A DNA stretch of 5,240 nucleotides from contig CALDHJ010000255.1 in assembly GCA_937941555.1 (NCBI GenBank), positions 1 through 5,240 of the forward strand. Direction: 5' to 3'. This DNA comes from an uncultured Granulosicoccaceae bacterium (GTDB taxonomy: Bacteria > Pseudomonadota > Gammaproteobacteria > CALCKW01). Positions 1 through 5,240 of this stretch are shown here, one piece after another. Under the pieces are notes generated by a model. The model was not told the origin of the DNA and did not search any database. It was given only the letters and a program-made list of their open reading frames with translations. Position numbers and translations under genes: made by a program. Position 1 is the first letter of the stretch. The number at the start of each line of letters is the position of its first letter.

Positions 1-490
1 CCCCCTGCCGCGCTGGTGGTTGCTGCTGTGCAAGCTGCTGGCGGGCGTCGCGGTGTCGCTGCTGCAGGTCTATGCCTTCCTGCTCGCCGCTGCCCTGATG
101 GGCATCGACTTCCCGCTCGGCGGCTATCTCGCCGTGTTTCCGGTGTTGGTGCTCTCGGGGCTCATGCTCGGCGCGCTCGGGCTGTTTCTGAGCTCGACCA
201 TACGCCAACTCGAGAACTTCGCAGGCGTCATGAACTTCGTGATCTTCCCGGCGTTTTTCCTCTCGACCGCGCTCTACCCACTCTGGAAAATGGCCGAAGC
301 CTCCGACTGGCTTGCAACACTCTGTGCGATCAACCCGTTCAGCCACGCGGTGGAAGCCATCCGCTTCGCGCTGTACGCTCAGGTCAACGTGGCGGCAATC
401 GGTTGGGTACTGCTGAGTTTCGCGGTGCTCATGGGCCTGTCGCTGGTCGGCTACAATCCGGCACGCGGGTTGCGCGCACCACGGGCGTAA
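1..490 (+). CDS. ABC-2 type transporter permease, C-terminal part (PedC/LutF-like, PQQ-alcohol dehydrogenase associated)
   Basis: The 5' end lies outside the window. The reading frame is open from base 2, and 162 codons are visible before TAA at 488-490. The product is an integral inner-membrane protein with several hydrophobic segments: LLQVYAFLLAAALMGI, YLAVFPVLVLSGLMLGALGLF, FAGVMNFVIFPAFFLSTALY and VAAIGWVLLSFAVLMGLSLV. The visible start (PLPRWWLLLCKLLAG) and the stretch INPFSHAVEAIRFALY fit ABC-2 permeases, which normally pair with a separate ATPase for export. From memory of the families, these motifs are closest to the permeases annotated with PQQ-dependent alcohol dehydrogenase systems (PedC) and with the lanthanide-uptake lut cluster. 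That subfamily placement is an inference. The partner ATPase would be expected just upstream, outside the window. The next gene starts 26 bases downstream on the same strand, so the two are probably cotranscribed. The TTG at 20-22 could be read as a start but lies inside the gene. Confidence 0.85.
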   Translation, partial: PLPRWWLLLCKLLAGVAVSLLQVYAFLLAAALMGIDFPLGGYLAVFPVLVLSGLMLGALGLFLSSTIRQLENFAGVMNFVIFPAFFLSTALYPLWKMAEASDWLATLCAINPFSHAVEAIRFALYAQVNVAAIGWVLLSFAVLMGLSLVGYNPARGLRAPRA

Positions 491-516
491 TCCCGCCCAC
501 GCACGAGGTTTGCGAT

Positions 517-1065
517 ATGAAACACCTGCTCCTGGCTGCCGCACTGACACTGCCGTTCGCCGCACAGGCGGACGATGACGATGACACCGACCCCGGCGGC
601 ACGCTCAACCCCGATGAGATGAGCCTGAGTTCATCGCTCGCCAAGGCCGCGCGCGGGGACGTCGACATGATCGTGTGCTCACAAGGCTACCTGATGACCA
701 AGAAAGGCAGCCACGAGGACGCACGCACCATCTTCGAAAACTGCGCCGCCGCCGGCTGGACCGGCACCATGACCTGGATGGCGTACATGGAAGACAACGC
801 CTTCGGCGGACGTTACGACCCGGTTGCAGCCGCGCAGTGGGATCGCCAGGCCGCCGAAGCCGGTGACCCGATCGGCATGTTCAACTTCGGCCTCGATCTG
901 CTCAGGGGCCACGGTGTACTGCAAGACATCGACGCGGGACGCGCCATGATCGACAAGGCAGCCGAGGCCGGGCTCGAGGTTGCCGAAAAACTGCGCACCG
1001 CCGAATACGACCTCGACACTGTCACACCCGACGCCGACAACTGGAAGTACGTTCGCTTCGACTAA
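517..1065 (+). CDS. Secreted Sel1-like repeat protein with acidic EF-hand-like N-terminus
   Basis: The protein has 182 residues. The ATG at 517 is chosen because GAGG at 505-508 lies 8 bases upstream and because it yields a clean Sec signal peptide, MKHLLLAAALTLPFAAQA, with likely cleavage after residue 18. The mature protein therefore begins DDDDDTD. Residues 23-34 (DTDPGGTLNPDE) match much of an EF-hand loop: acidic residues at 1 and 3, Gly at 6, Leu at 8 and Glu at 12, but Gly at 5. Residues 40-80 and 100-152 form alpha-helical repeats of the Sel1/TPR type; the clearest is YDPVAAAQWDRQAAEAGDP followed by GHGVLQDIDAGRAMIDKAAEAG. Cys54 and Cys76 are the only cysteines in the mature protein and could form a disulfide. 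Sel1 repeats usually mediate protein-protein contacts, so a periplasmic scaffold or accessory role is plausible but unproven. The stop overlaps that of the convergent ATPase gene by 4 bases. Confidence 0.85.
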   Translation: MKHLLLAAALTLPFAAQADDDDDTDPGGTLNPDEMSLSSSLAKAARGDVDMIVCSQGYLMTKKGSHEDARTIFENCAAAGWTGTMTWMAYMEDNAFGGRYDPVAAAQWDRQAAEAGDPIGMFNFGLDLLRGHGVLQDIDAGRAMIDKAAEAGLEVAEKLRTAEYDLDTVTPDADNWKYVRFD

Positions 1066-1655
1066 ACGGCCCCAAGCGTCGCCGGAATACCCGACAACCT
1101 CAGCGGCGTCGCGTCGATGGCCGCCGCATCCGAGCGGTCGTGTGTGACCAGCACCACACCGATATCCCGGTCGCGAATCAACTCCCCCACCAATCCCCGC
1201 ATGCCGATCGCCGTGTCGGCGTCGAGTGAGGCGAAGTGTTCATCGAGCAACAGCAATTCAGGCCTGGCGGTGAGCGCGCGCGCCAGGGCCACGCGCCGCT
1301 GCTGACCGAGCGACATCTGACCCGGGTACTTGTCGAGGTGGTCGGCGAGACCGACGTCATCCAACGATTGCACAACCGTGTCACGGCTCGCGCCGGTCGC
1401 GAGGCGGAGGTTGTCCGCAACGCTGCGCCAGGGCAACAAGGTCGGTTCCTGAAACACCATCGCCATGCGTTCGGGTCGGGTGATGTCGCCGTCGAATTGA
1501 CTGTCGAGGCCCGCGAGGATGCGCAGCAACGTCGACTTGCCCACACCCGATGGCCCGAGGATCGCCACGCGATCACCTGCGGCCACTTGCAGCTCGAACG
1601 CCCCCAGCACCGCCTGGTCGCCAAAGGCCTTGCTGCGTAAGCGAAGCGAGATCAT
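1062..1655 (-). CDS. ABC transporter ATP-binding protein, NitT/TauT-like, short form
   Basis: This is a cytoplasmic ATPase of 197 residues that powers the importer encoded by the two genes before it. Walker A is GPSGVGKST (34-42), the Q-loop is VFQEPTLLPW with Gln69, Walker B is LLLLDE (134-139), and the H-loop His172 lies in VLVTHD. The Q-loop sequence and overall pattern resemble SsuB/TauB-type ATPases. Two positions are unusual: the signature reads MSLGQ (114-118) instead of LSGGQ, and Walker B is followed by HFASLD where PF-type residues are usual. The protein is shorter than the roughly 250 residues typical of this group and ends soon after the H-loop. The start chosen is ATG at 1655, which overlaps the permease stop in the arrangement ATGA and implies translational coupling. 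An in-frame GTG at 1667 would add four residues. The stop TAG at 1062-1064 overlaps the stop of the convergent Sel1 gene. Confidence 0.9.
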   Translation of the reverse strand: MISLRLRSKAFGDQAVLGAFELQVAAGDRVAILGPSGVGKSTLLRILAGLDSQFDGDITRPERMAMVFQEPTLLPWRSVADNLRLATGASRDTVVQSLDDVGLADHLDKYPGQMSLGQQRRVALARALTARPELLLLDEHFASLDADTAIGMRGLVGELIRDRDIGVVLVTHDRSDAAAIDATPLRLSGIPATLGAV

Positions 1656-2395
1656 GACTGCCGCCACCGGTTCGCGCGCGACTCCAGCGGCTTCAGCACC
1701 GCAAACTCCACCGCCAGCATGACCAGCACGAAGGCCGAGGCATAGGCCAACACCGCCGCGATATCAAACAGCTGGAAATTCAGGTGGATCTTGAAGCCGA
1801 TGCCGCTCGAGCGCCCGAGAAATTCGACAACGAGCACGATCTTCCAGATCAAAGCCACCCCGGTGCGCGCGGCCGACGCGAAGAACGGCGCGAGCTGCGG
1901 CAGGACCACATGCCGAAAGCGGTCTCGCCACGGCATCCGGTACACCTGCGCCATGTCGTCGAGCGCCGGGTTCAACGCGCGTGCACCCTCGCGCAGGATG
2001 ACCGTCACCATCGGGATCTTGTTCAGCGCCACCGCCGTGATCGCCGCCACCTCGGTGAGGCCGATCCAGAGGTAACACAGCACGATCGTCACCAGCGCCG
2101 GGATGTTCAGAAACACCACCACCCAGAGGTCGAGCCACTGATCGACGCGCCGCTGGCGACCGAGCACGATGCCGAGCGCGGCACCAATACCCATTGCCAA
2201 CGCAAACGCCGCCACCACACGCCACAAGGTCGCCCAGAGGTGAAAGAGCAGGTCGCCGTGGAGCGTGAGATCAACCATCTGCGCGCCGACGGCAAGCGGA
2301 CCGGGCAGCACGGTGTCGTCGGCAATCACGGCTGACAACAACTGCCAGCCGCCAAAGAATCCCAGCAGTGAGAGGATCCGAACGATCGGATTCAG
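1652..2395 (-). CDS. ABC transporter permease, BPD_transp_1 family, NitT/SsuC-like
   Basis: This is the inner-membrane channel of the importer. From the proposed start it has 247 residues and about six hydrophobic segments, including ILSLLGFFGGWQLLSAVIA (TM1), VVAAFALAMGIGAALGIVLG, VVVFLNIPALVTIVLCYLWI, VALIWKIVLVVEFL and IAAVLAYASAFVLVMLAVEF. The region around residues 136-168 (REGARALNP, then DMAQVYRMPW and VVLPQLAPF) corresponds to the EAA coupling loop that contacts the ATPase. The start is uncertain: no ATG, GTG or TTG occurs in frame between TTG 2341 and the region well inside the upstream gene. Starting at TTG 2341 would remove TM1. CTG at 2395-2393 overlaps the upstream TGA as CTGA, mirroring the ATGA junction with the next gene, so I use it tentatively. 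A GGGAG directly abuts that CTG, too close for normal spacing. It would suit ATC at 2386 better. Confidence 0.85.
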   Translation of the reverse strand: MNPIVRILSLLGFFGGWQLLSAVIADDTVLPGPLAVGAQMVDLTLHGDLLFHLWATLWRVVAAFALAMGIGAALGIVLGRQRRVDQWLDLWVVVFLNIPALVTIVLCYLWIGLTEVAAITAVALNKIPMVTVILREGARALNPALDDMAQVYRMPWRDRFRHVVLPQLAPFFASAARTGVALIWKIVLVVEFLGRSSGIGFKIHLNFQLFDIAAVLAYASAFVLVMLAVEFAVLKPLESRANRWRQS

Positions 2396-3360
2396 CTCCC
2401 GGGCTGGTAGAACAGATCCGCCGACACCGCGCTGGCGTTGCCGACAAGTTCTTGGCCACCGAGTTCGGCCATGACCTTGAGCAGTGCGTTCGCGTCTTCG
2501 ACATCAACCGGCTCGGCGTCGGGAATGCCCGCGCGGAAACCGGCGATCAGGGCCTGGAAGTCGGCGTCGGCTTTGGCACGCATGTTCGGCCGCAAGCGCG
2601 CCCACTCGGCGTCGTCGCTCGCGAGTATGGCTTTGGCTTCGCGCGATGCCTTGGCGAAACCGGCCACGAGCGCCGGGTTATCGCGCACGGTAGAACCCTT
2701 CACCACGTACCCGAGCAAGGGTGTTTTGTCAGACAACCCAAGCGCGGCACTCGCGTCCTTCACGGTCGCTACCTCGGCAAAGCCCTTGGCGGTGAGTTTG
2801 GCGTTGAAGTGCCAAAAGTTGATTGCCGCGTCCACTTCACCGGACAAAGCGGCCTTGAAGATCAGCGGCGGCGAGCCGAACACCTGCTCGGTTTCCGCGG
2901 CGAGGTCGAAGCCGAACTCCTGCTGTGCCCAGGCGCGCAGAATCAACCAGCTCTTGTCCAGCGGGCCACCGGCGATACCGACCTTCTTGCCCTTGAGATC
3001 GGTGATCGAACCGATGCCGCTGTCCGATTTTGCCAACAACGACCCCACCGAGCGTGAGTAGGGGATGGTCACGAGATTCTTGCCGTCCGCGTTCTGCCGC
3101 GCGACCCAGATCCAGTCTGCGACGGCAACCTCTGCCTCCCCGCCCTGCAAGGCGATGCGCGTGGCTGGACCACCGCCCATGCCAACCACCTCGAGTTCGA
3201 ATCCGTTGGCCTTGTCGAGGCCATGGTGTTTGATGACATTGAGTTCCCAGTTGACCGTGCCGATTTCCAGCACGGCAGCACGCAGGGTTGGCAGCTCGGC
3301 AATGGCCGACTGGGCGGTCAGGCACAACGCGGCTGCGATGTAGGTCAGGCTTCGAAACAC
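2392..3360 (-). CDS. Periplasmic ABC transporter substrate-binding protein, NMT1/NitT/TauT-like
   Basis: This 322-residue protein is the ligand-capturing component of the importer. The GTG start at 3360-3358 has GAGGAG at 3372-3367, 6 bases upstream. It begins a typical Sec signal peptide, MFRSLTYIAAALCLTAQSAIA, with likely cleavage before ELP at residue 22. There is no lipobox, so the protein is predicted to be free in the periplasm. The fold resembles two-lobed NMT1/SsuA-type proteins: LRAAVLEIGTVNWELNVIKH at the start, the glycine-rich GMGGGPATRIALQGGEAEVA (60-79), VADWIWVARQ (80-89), then ITDLKGKKVGIAGG (119-132). These are positions that in relatives line the cleft or hinge. The ligand cannot be read from the sequence. 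Family members bind aliphatic sulfonates, taurine, pyrimidine precursors, nitrate and other small molecules. The stop overlaps the permease start region. The upstream secreted-protein gene lies 96 bases away on the same strand, so all four genes may form one operon. Confidence 0.9.
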   Translation of the reverse strand: MFRSLTYIAAALCLTAQSAIAELPTLRAAVLEIGTVNWELNVIKHHGLDKANGFELEVVGMGGGPATRIALQGGEAEVAVADWIWVARQNADGKNLVTIPYSRSVGSLLAKSDSGIGSITDLKGKKVGIAGGPLDKSWLILRAWAQQEFGFDLAAETEQVFGSPPLIFKAALSGEVDAAINFWHFNAKLTAKGFAEVATVKDASAALGLSDKTPLLGYVVKGSTVRDNPALVAGFAKASREAKAILASDDAEWARLRPNMRAKADADFQALIAGFRAGIPDAEPVDVEDANALLKVMAELGGQELVGNASAVSADLFYQPGS

Positions 3361-3456
3361 GGGTGTCTCCTCAGGGTAGCGATGTCTACGTTTGTTGAAA
3401 CAGGTTGTTCACGATACCGGCACCCTCACACGACAGGCCGGGCTGGTCGGTTGTTA
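3361..3456. other. Short intergenic gap within the minus-strand unit
   Basis: These 96 bases separate the secreted protein of unknown function from the substrate-binding protein gene. Read on the minus strand, they hold the Shine-Dalgarno GAGGAG (3372-3367) of the substrate-binding protein. I see no convincing GC-rich hairpin followed by a T run that would end transcription, and no clear -35/-10 pair. Read-through from the upstream gene is therefore plausible, although an internal promoter cannot be excluded by eye. Confidence 0.4.
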
Positions 3457-4008
3457 TCACTCAATGCGCAGGGTCGGCAACCAATGGCTGTCCGGGTCGC
3501 CCGGCTCAATGTCGTATTCACCGACCGGGCGCAAGTCGCCCGCCTCGGGCGGTGCCGAGAGAATGTCCATGTCCATCTCGTTCAGCGTCCCCACCAGGCC
3601 CGACTCGGTCAGCTCGAAACGGTAGTAAACGCCGTTCCACATATTGATACCGTAGTCGGATGCCTTCTTCCAGATGAACAACGTATCGTATTCGAGATCG
3701 GTCAGGTCATCCGCCGAGATCGTGCGCTTGATGTCGTAGGGATAGGGCACCCGACACCAGAGCTTCTCGGTGCCCTCAAGGCATTTGAACGGTCGCATCG
3801 ACAGGAAATAGTCGCCGAAGTGGTCGAGATTCCAGTCGATGTCATAGCTTGCGGTATCGCCTTGTGCGTGGAATACGATGGTCCCCACCACCGTCTCCGC
3901 CCCGGACGCATCCAGCAGGCGAATGGCTTTCTCGCCGTCAGGCAAGACCGCTTGTGCCGCCCCTGCAAAGGCCAGCAGACTGAGCACCCACGTTGACTGT
4001 ACTGGCAT
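3457..4008 (-). CDS. Secreted protein of unknown function, first gene of the importer unit
   Basis: This is a 183-residue protein to which I cannot assign a function. The ATG at 4008-4006 is chosen because a very strong GGAGGAGG (4021-4014) lies 5 bases upstream and because it gives a short Sec signal peptide, MPVQSTWVLSLLAFAGAAQA, cleaved before VLP. A longer in-frame start at 4050 would put 14 charged or polar residues before the signal peptide and run through that ribosome-binding site. The mature part is compact, with many aromatic and acidic residues. It has two cysteines, Cys76 and Cys85 (FKCLEGTEKLWCRVPYPY), likely a periplasmic disulfide. The other distinctive stretches are DDLTDLEYDTLFIWKK, YGINMWNGVYYRFEL, GTLNEMDMDILSAPPEAGDL and the C-terminal HWLPTLRIE. 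The length, composition and absence of membrane segments after the signal suggest a soluble periplasmic accessory protein. It starts 147 bases from the divergent quinoprotein dehydrogenase gene and may share its control region. Confidence 0.8.
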   Translation of the reverse strand: MPVQSTWVLSLLAFAGAAQAVLPDGEKAIRLLDASGAETVVGTIVFHAQGDTASYDIDWNLDHFGDYFLSMRPFKCLEGTEKLWCRVPYPYDIKRTISADDLTDLEYDTLFIWKKASDYGINMWNGVYYRFELTESGLVGTLNEMDMDILSAPPEAGDLRPVGEYDIEPGDPDSHWLPTLRIE

Positions 4009-4155
4009 GGCCCCCTCCTCCGAGGTTGATCCTAACCGAGGCATAGTCAAACGCCTCTACGACCTTAGTGCAATATCCTGCGTGCCCCGATACCGCTACG
4101 ATGCAATGGGAGCATGCTCCAGCGTGCCCACTTTTCAACCCTGGGGAGGAAGACA
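4009..4155. promoter_or_regulatory. Divergent intergenic control region between importer unit and quinoprotein dehydrogenase
   Basis: These 147 bases lie between two divergently oriented start codons, so promoters for both directions should be here. The ends hold the two ribosome-binding sites: GGAGGAGG on the minus strand (4021-4014) and GGGGAGGA on the plus strand (4143-4150, 5 bases before ATG 4156). A perfect 12-base palindrome occupies 4109-4120. Possible core elements are weak: TACGAT at 4097-4102 resembles a plus-strand -10, and TTGACT (4050-4045) resembles a minus-strand -35, but neither has a well-spaced partner. That suggests activator-dependent or alternative sigma factor promoters, which is an inference. 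Confidence 0.6.
4109..4120. repeat. Perfect 12-bp palindrome GGAGCATGCTCC, candidate operator
   Basis: The sequence GGAGCATGCTCC equals its own reverse complement, and the symmetry stops at the next base on each side. It lies 35 bases upstream of the dehydrogenase start codon and just upstream of its ribosome-binding site, close to where a transcription start or early leader would be expected. A homodimeric regulator could bind such a site. It is short enough that chance cannot be ruled out, and I do not recognise it as the site of a known regulator. Confidence 0.4.
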
Positions 4156-5240
4156 ATGTTGAAACTGGCAGGAAGTGTGGTGGCACTGGCCATCGCCGCG
4201 TCACCCGCCTTTGCTCAGGTCACAGAGGAACAGCTCGCGAATGACGCGATGTCCACTGGAGACGTGCTAACCAACGGTATGGGGCGCCATCTGCAGCGCT
4301 ACTCGCCGCTGGACATGCTGAACAAGGATAACGTCAAGAACCTCGTGCCCGCCTGGGCCTTCTCGCTCGGTGGCGAGAAACAGCGCGGTTTCGAGACCCA
4401 GCCGCTCGTGCACGACGGCATCATGTACATCACGGCATCCTACAGCCGTATGTATGCGATTGATGTCGAGACCGGACAAGAGCTCTGGCAATATGATGCG
4501 CGTTTGCCCGAAGGCATTCTGCCCTGCTGCGACGTGGTCAACCGCGGCGCTGCCATATACGGCGACAAGGTCTACTTCGGCACCCTCGACGCGCGCATCG
4601 TCGCGCTGAACGCCAAGACCGGCGACGTCGTCTGGCGCAAGAAGATCGCCGACTACAAGGCCGGCTACTCCTATACAGCAGCCCCGCTCATCGTCAACGG
4701 CCTGATCGTCACCGGCAACTCCGGCGGCGAATTCGGCATTGTCGGTTCGGTTCAGGCGCGTGACGCCGAGACCGGCGACCTCGTCTGGGAGCGCCCGGTC
4801 ATCGAAGGCCACATGGGTACCCTCAACGGAGAAGAGAGCACCATGACCGGTACTCTCAACGCCACTTGGCCCGGCGACATGTGGAAGAACGGCGGCGGCG
4901 CAACCTGGCTCGGCGGCTCCTACGACGCCGACACCGACACCCTCGTCTTCGGCACCGGCAACCCGGCCCCGTGGAACTCCTGGTTGCGCGATGCGGGCCA
5001 GGCGGACGACGGCACCGGTGACAACCTCTACGCCGCATCGCGTCTGGGCCTCGACCCGGCGACTGGCGAAATCAAGTGGCACTTCCAGACCACCCCGCGC
5101 GAAGGCTGGGATTACGACGGCGTGAACGAAGTGGTGTCCTTCGAAGACAAGGACGGCAACAAGCGCTACGCAACCGCCGACCGCAACGGCTTCTTCTACG
5201 TGCTCAACCGCGATGACGGTGCCTTTGTCGGCGGCTGGCC
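4156..5240 (+). CDS. PQQ-dependent alcohol dehydrogenase, lanthanide-type (ExaF/PedH/XoxF-like), 3' end cut
   Basis: This is a periplasmic quinoprotein that oxidises alcohols with PQQ and passes electrons to a c-type cytochrome. The frame is open from ATG 4156 to the window edge, 361 codons of a family usually near 600. GGAGGA (4145-4150) precedes the start by 5 bases. The signal peptide [20 protein letters not shown] is probably cleaved before Gln21. Family landmarks are all present: Glu80 in GFETQP, the vicinal disulfide Cys124-Cys125 in [10 protein letters not shown] with Arg130, Thr174, SGGEFG with metal ligand Glu192, GTGNPAPWN with metal ligand Asn269, and Trp251. In GWDYDGVNE, Asp319 is the catalytic base and Asp321 is the extra carboxylate typical of lanthanide enzymes. 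Calcium enzymes such as MxaF or ExaA have Ala or Ser there. Arg343 in [12 protein letters not shown] completes the site. The surrounding sequence ([34 protein letters not shown]) looks nearer to the ethanol-type ExaF/PedH branch than to methanol-type XoxF; substrate preference remains unproven. Confidence 0.95.
   Translation, partial: MLKLAGSVVALAIAASPAFAQVTEEQLANDAMSTGDVLTNGMGRHLQRYSPLDMLNKDNVKNLVPAWAFSLGGEKQRGFETQPLVHDGIMYITASYSRMYAIDVETGQELWQYDARLPEGILPCCDVVNRGAAIYGDKVYFGTLDARIVALNAKTGDVVWRKKIADYKAGYSYTAAPLIVNGLIVTGNSGGEFGIVGSVQARDAETGDLVWERPVIEGHMGTLNGEESTMTGTLNATWPGDMWKNGGGATWLGGSYDADTDTLVFGTGNPAPWNSWLRDAGQADDGTGDNLYAASRLGLDPATGEIKWHFQTTPREGWDYDGVNEVVSFEDKDGNKRYATADRNGFFYVLNRDDGAFVGGW

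Noticed and set aside
16..516. In-frame upstream extension of the Sel1 protein across the permease gene
   Set aside because: The translation is Arg- and Pro-rich out-of-frame sequence of the permease. The real start is ATG 517 with a ribosome-binding site and signal peptide.
1653..1667. GTG at 1667 as the ATPase start
   Set aside because: ATG at 1655 overlaps the permease stop as ATGA, a classic coupled junction, and gives the expected N-terminus; GTG adds only four residues.
1784..2335. Plus-strand open frame of 183 codons opposite the permease gene
   Set aside because: The product is His-, Arg- and Asp-rich without domain structure, whereas the minus strand encodes clear membrane helices and a permease coupling loop.
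4009..4050. Longer start (4050) for the secreted protein of unknown function
   Set aside because: It would place a hydrophilic stretch ahead of the signal peptide and translate through the strong GGAGGAGG that serves ATG 4008.
4045..4050. TTGACT as a minus-strand -35 box for the importer unit
   Set aside because: No acceptable -10 hexamer lies 16-18 bases downstream, so it is mentioned only as a weak possibility.
4038..4057. Inverted repeat GAGGC, 10-base loop, GCCTC in the divergent region
   Set aside because: A 5-base stem with a 10-base loop is too weak to call a terminator or operator, and no T run follows it.
4267..5082. Long open frame of 271 codons on the minus strand opposite the dehydrogenase gene
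   Set aside because: It lies wholly antisense to a gene with unmistakable quinoprotein motifs. Its product is low-complexity, rich in Val, Gly and Ala, with no recognisable domain; such frames are common opposite GC-rich genes.

Overview
The window is a dense, GC-rich stretch of bacterial DNA, most likely from an alcohol-oxidising or methylotrophic proteobacterium. The grounds are strong Shine-Dalgarno leaders, Sec signal peptides, and genes of the kind found around periplasmic PQQ-dependent alcohol dehydrogenases. The species cannot be named from the sequence. There are seven protein genes, two of them cut by the window edges. I see no rRNA, tRNA, CRISPR array, insertion sequence or other mobile element.

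Left block (1-1065, plus strand): the 3' end of an ABC-2 type membrane permease that resembles the PedC/LutF-like permeases of PQQ-alcohol dehydrogenase systems, followed by a small secreted Sel1-repeat protein. Middle block (1062-4008, minus strand): a compact unit read right to left. It encodes a secreted protein of unknown function, a periplasmic NMT1/NitT-like substrate-binding protein, a BPD-type permease and a short ABC ATPase. The last three genes are joined by 4-base stop/start overlaps and make one complete importer. Right block (4156-5240, plus strand): the N-terminal two thirds or so of a PQQ-dependent quinoprotein alcohol dehydrogenase. It carries the vicinal Cys-Cys pair, the metal ligands Glu and Asn, the catalytic Asp, and the extra Asp two residues later that marks lanthanide-dependent enzymes (XoxF, ExaF/PedH). 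A 147-base divergent intergenic region with a perfect 12-base palindrome separates the dehydrogenase from the importer unit.

Interpretation: a periplasmic rare-earth-dependent alcohol oxidation locus flanked by two different ABC systems. The dehydrogenase call is firm. The link between the NitT-like importer, the two secreted accessory proteins and lanthanide, PQQ or alcohol metabolism is an inference from position. The most interesting candidate for an undescribed system is this importer plus its secreted partner, placed divergently from the dehydrogenase. The Sel1 protein also carries an EF-hand-like acidic loop directly after its signal peptide.
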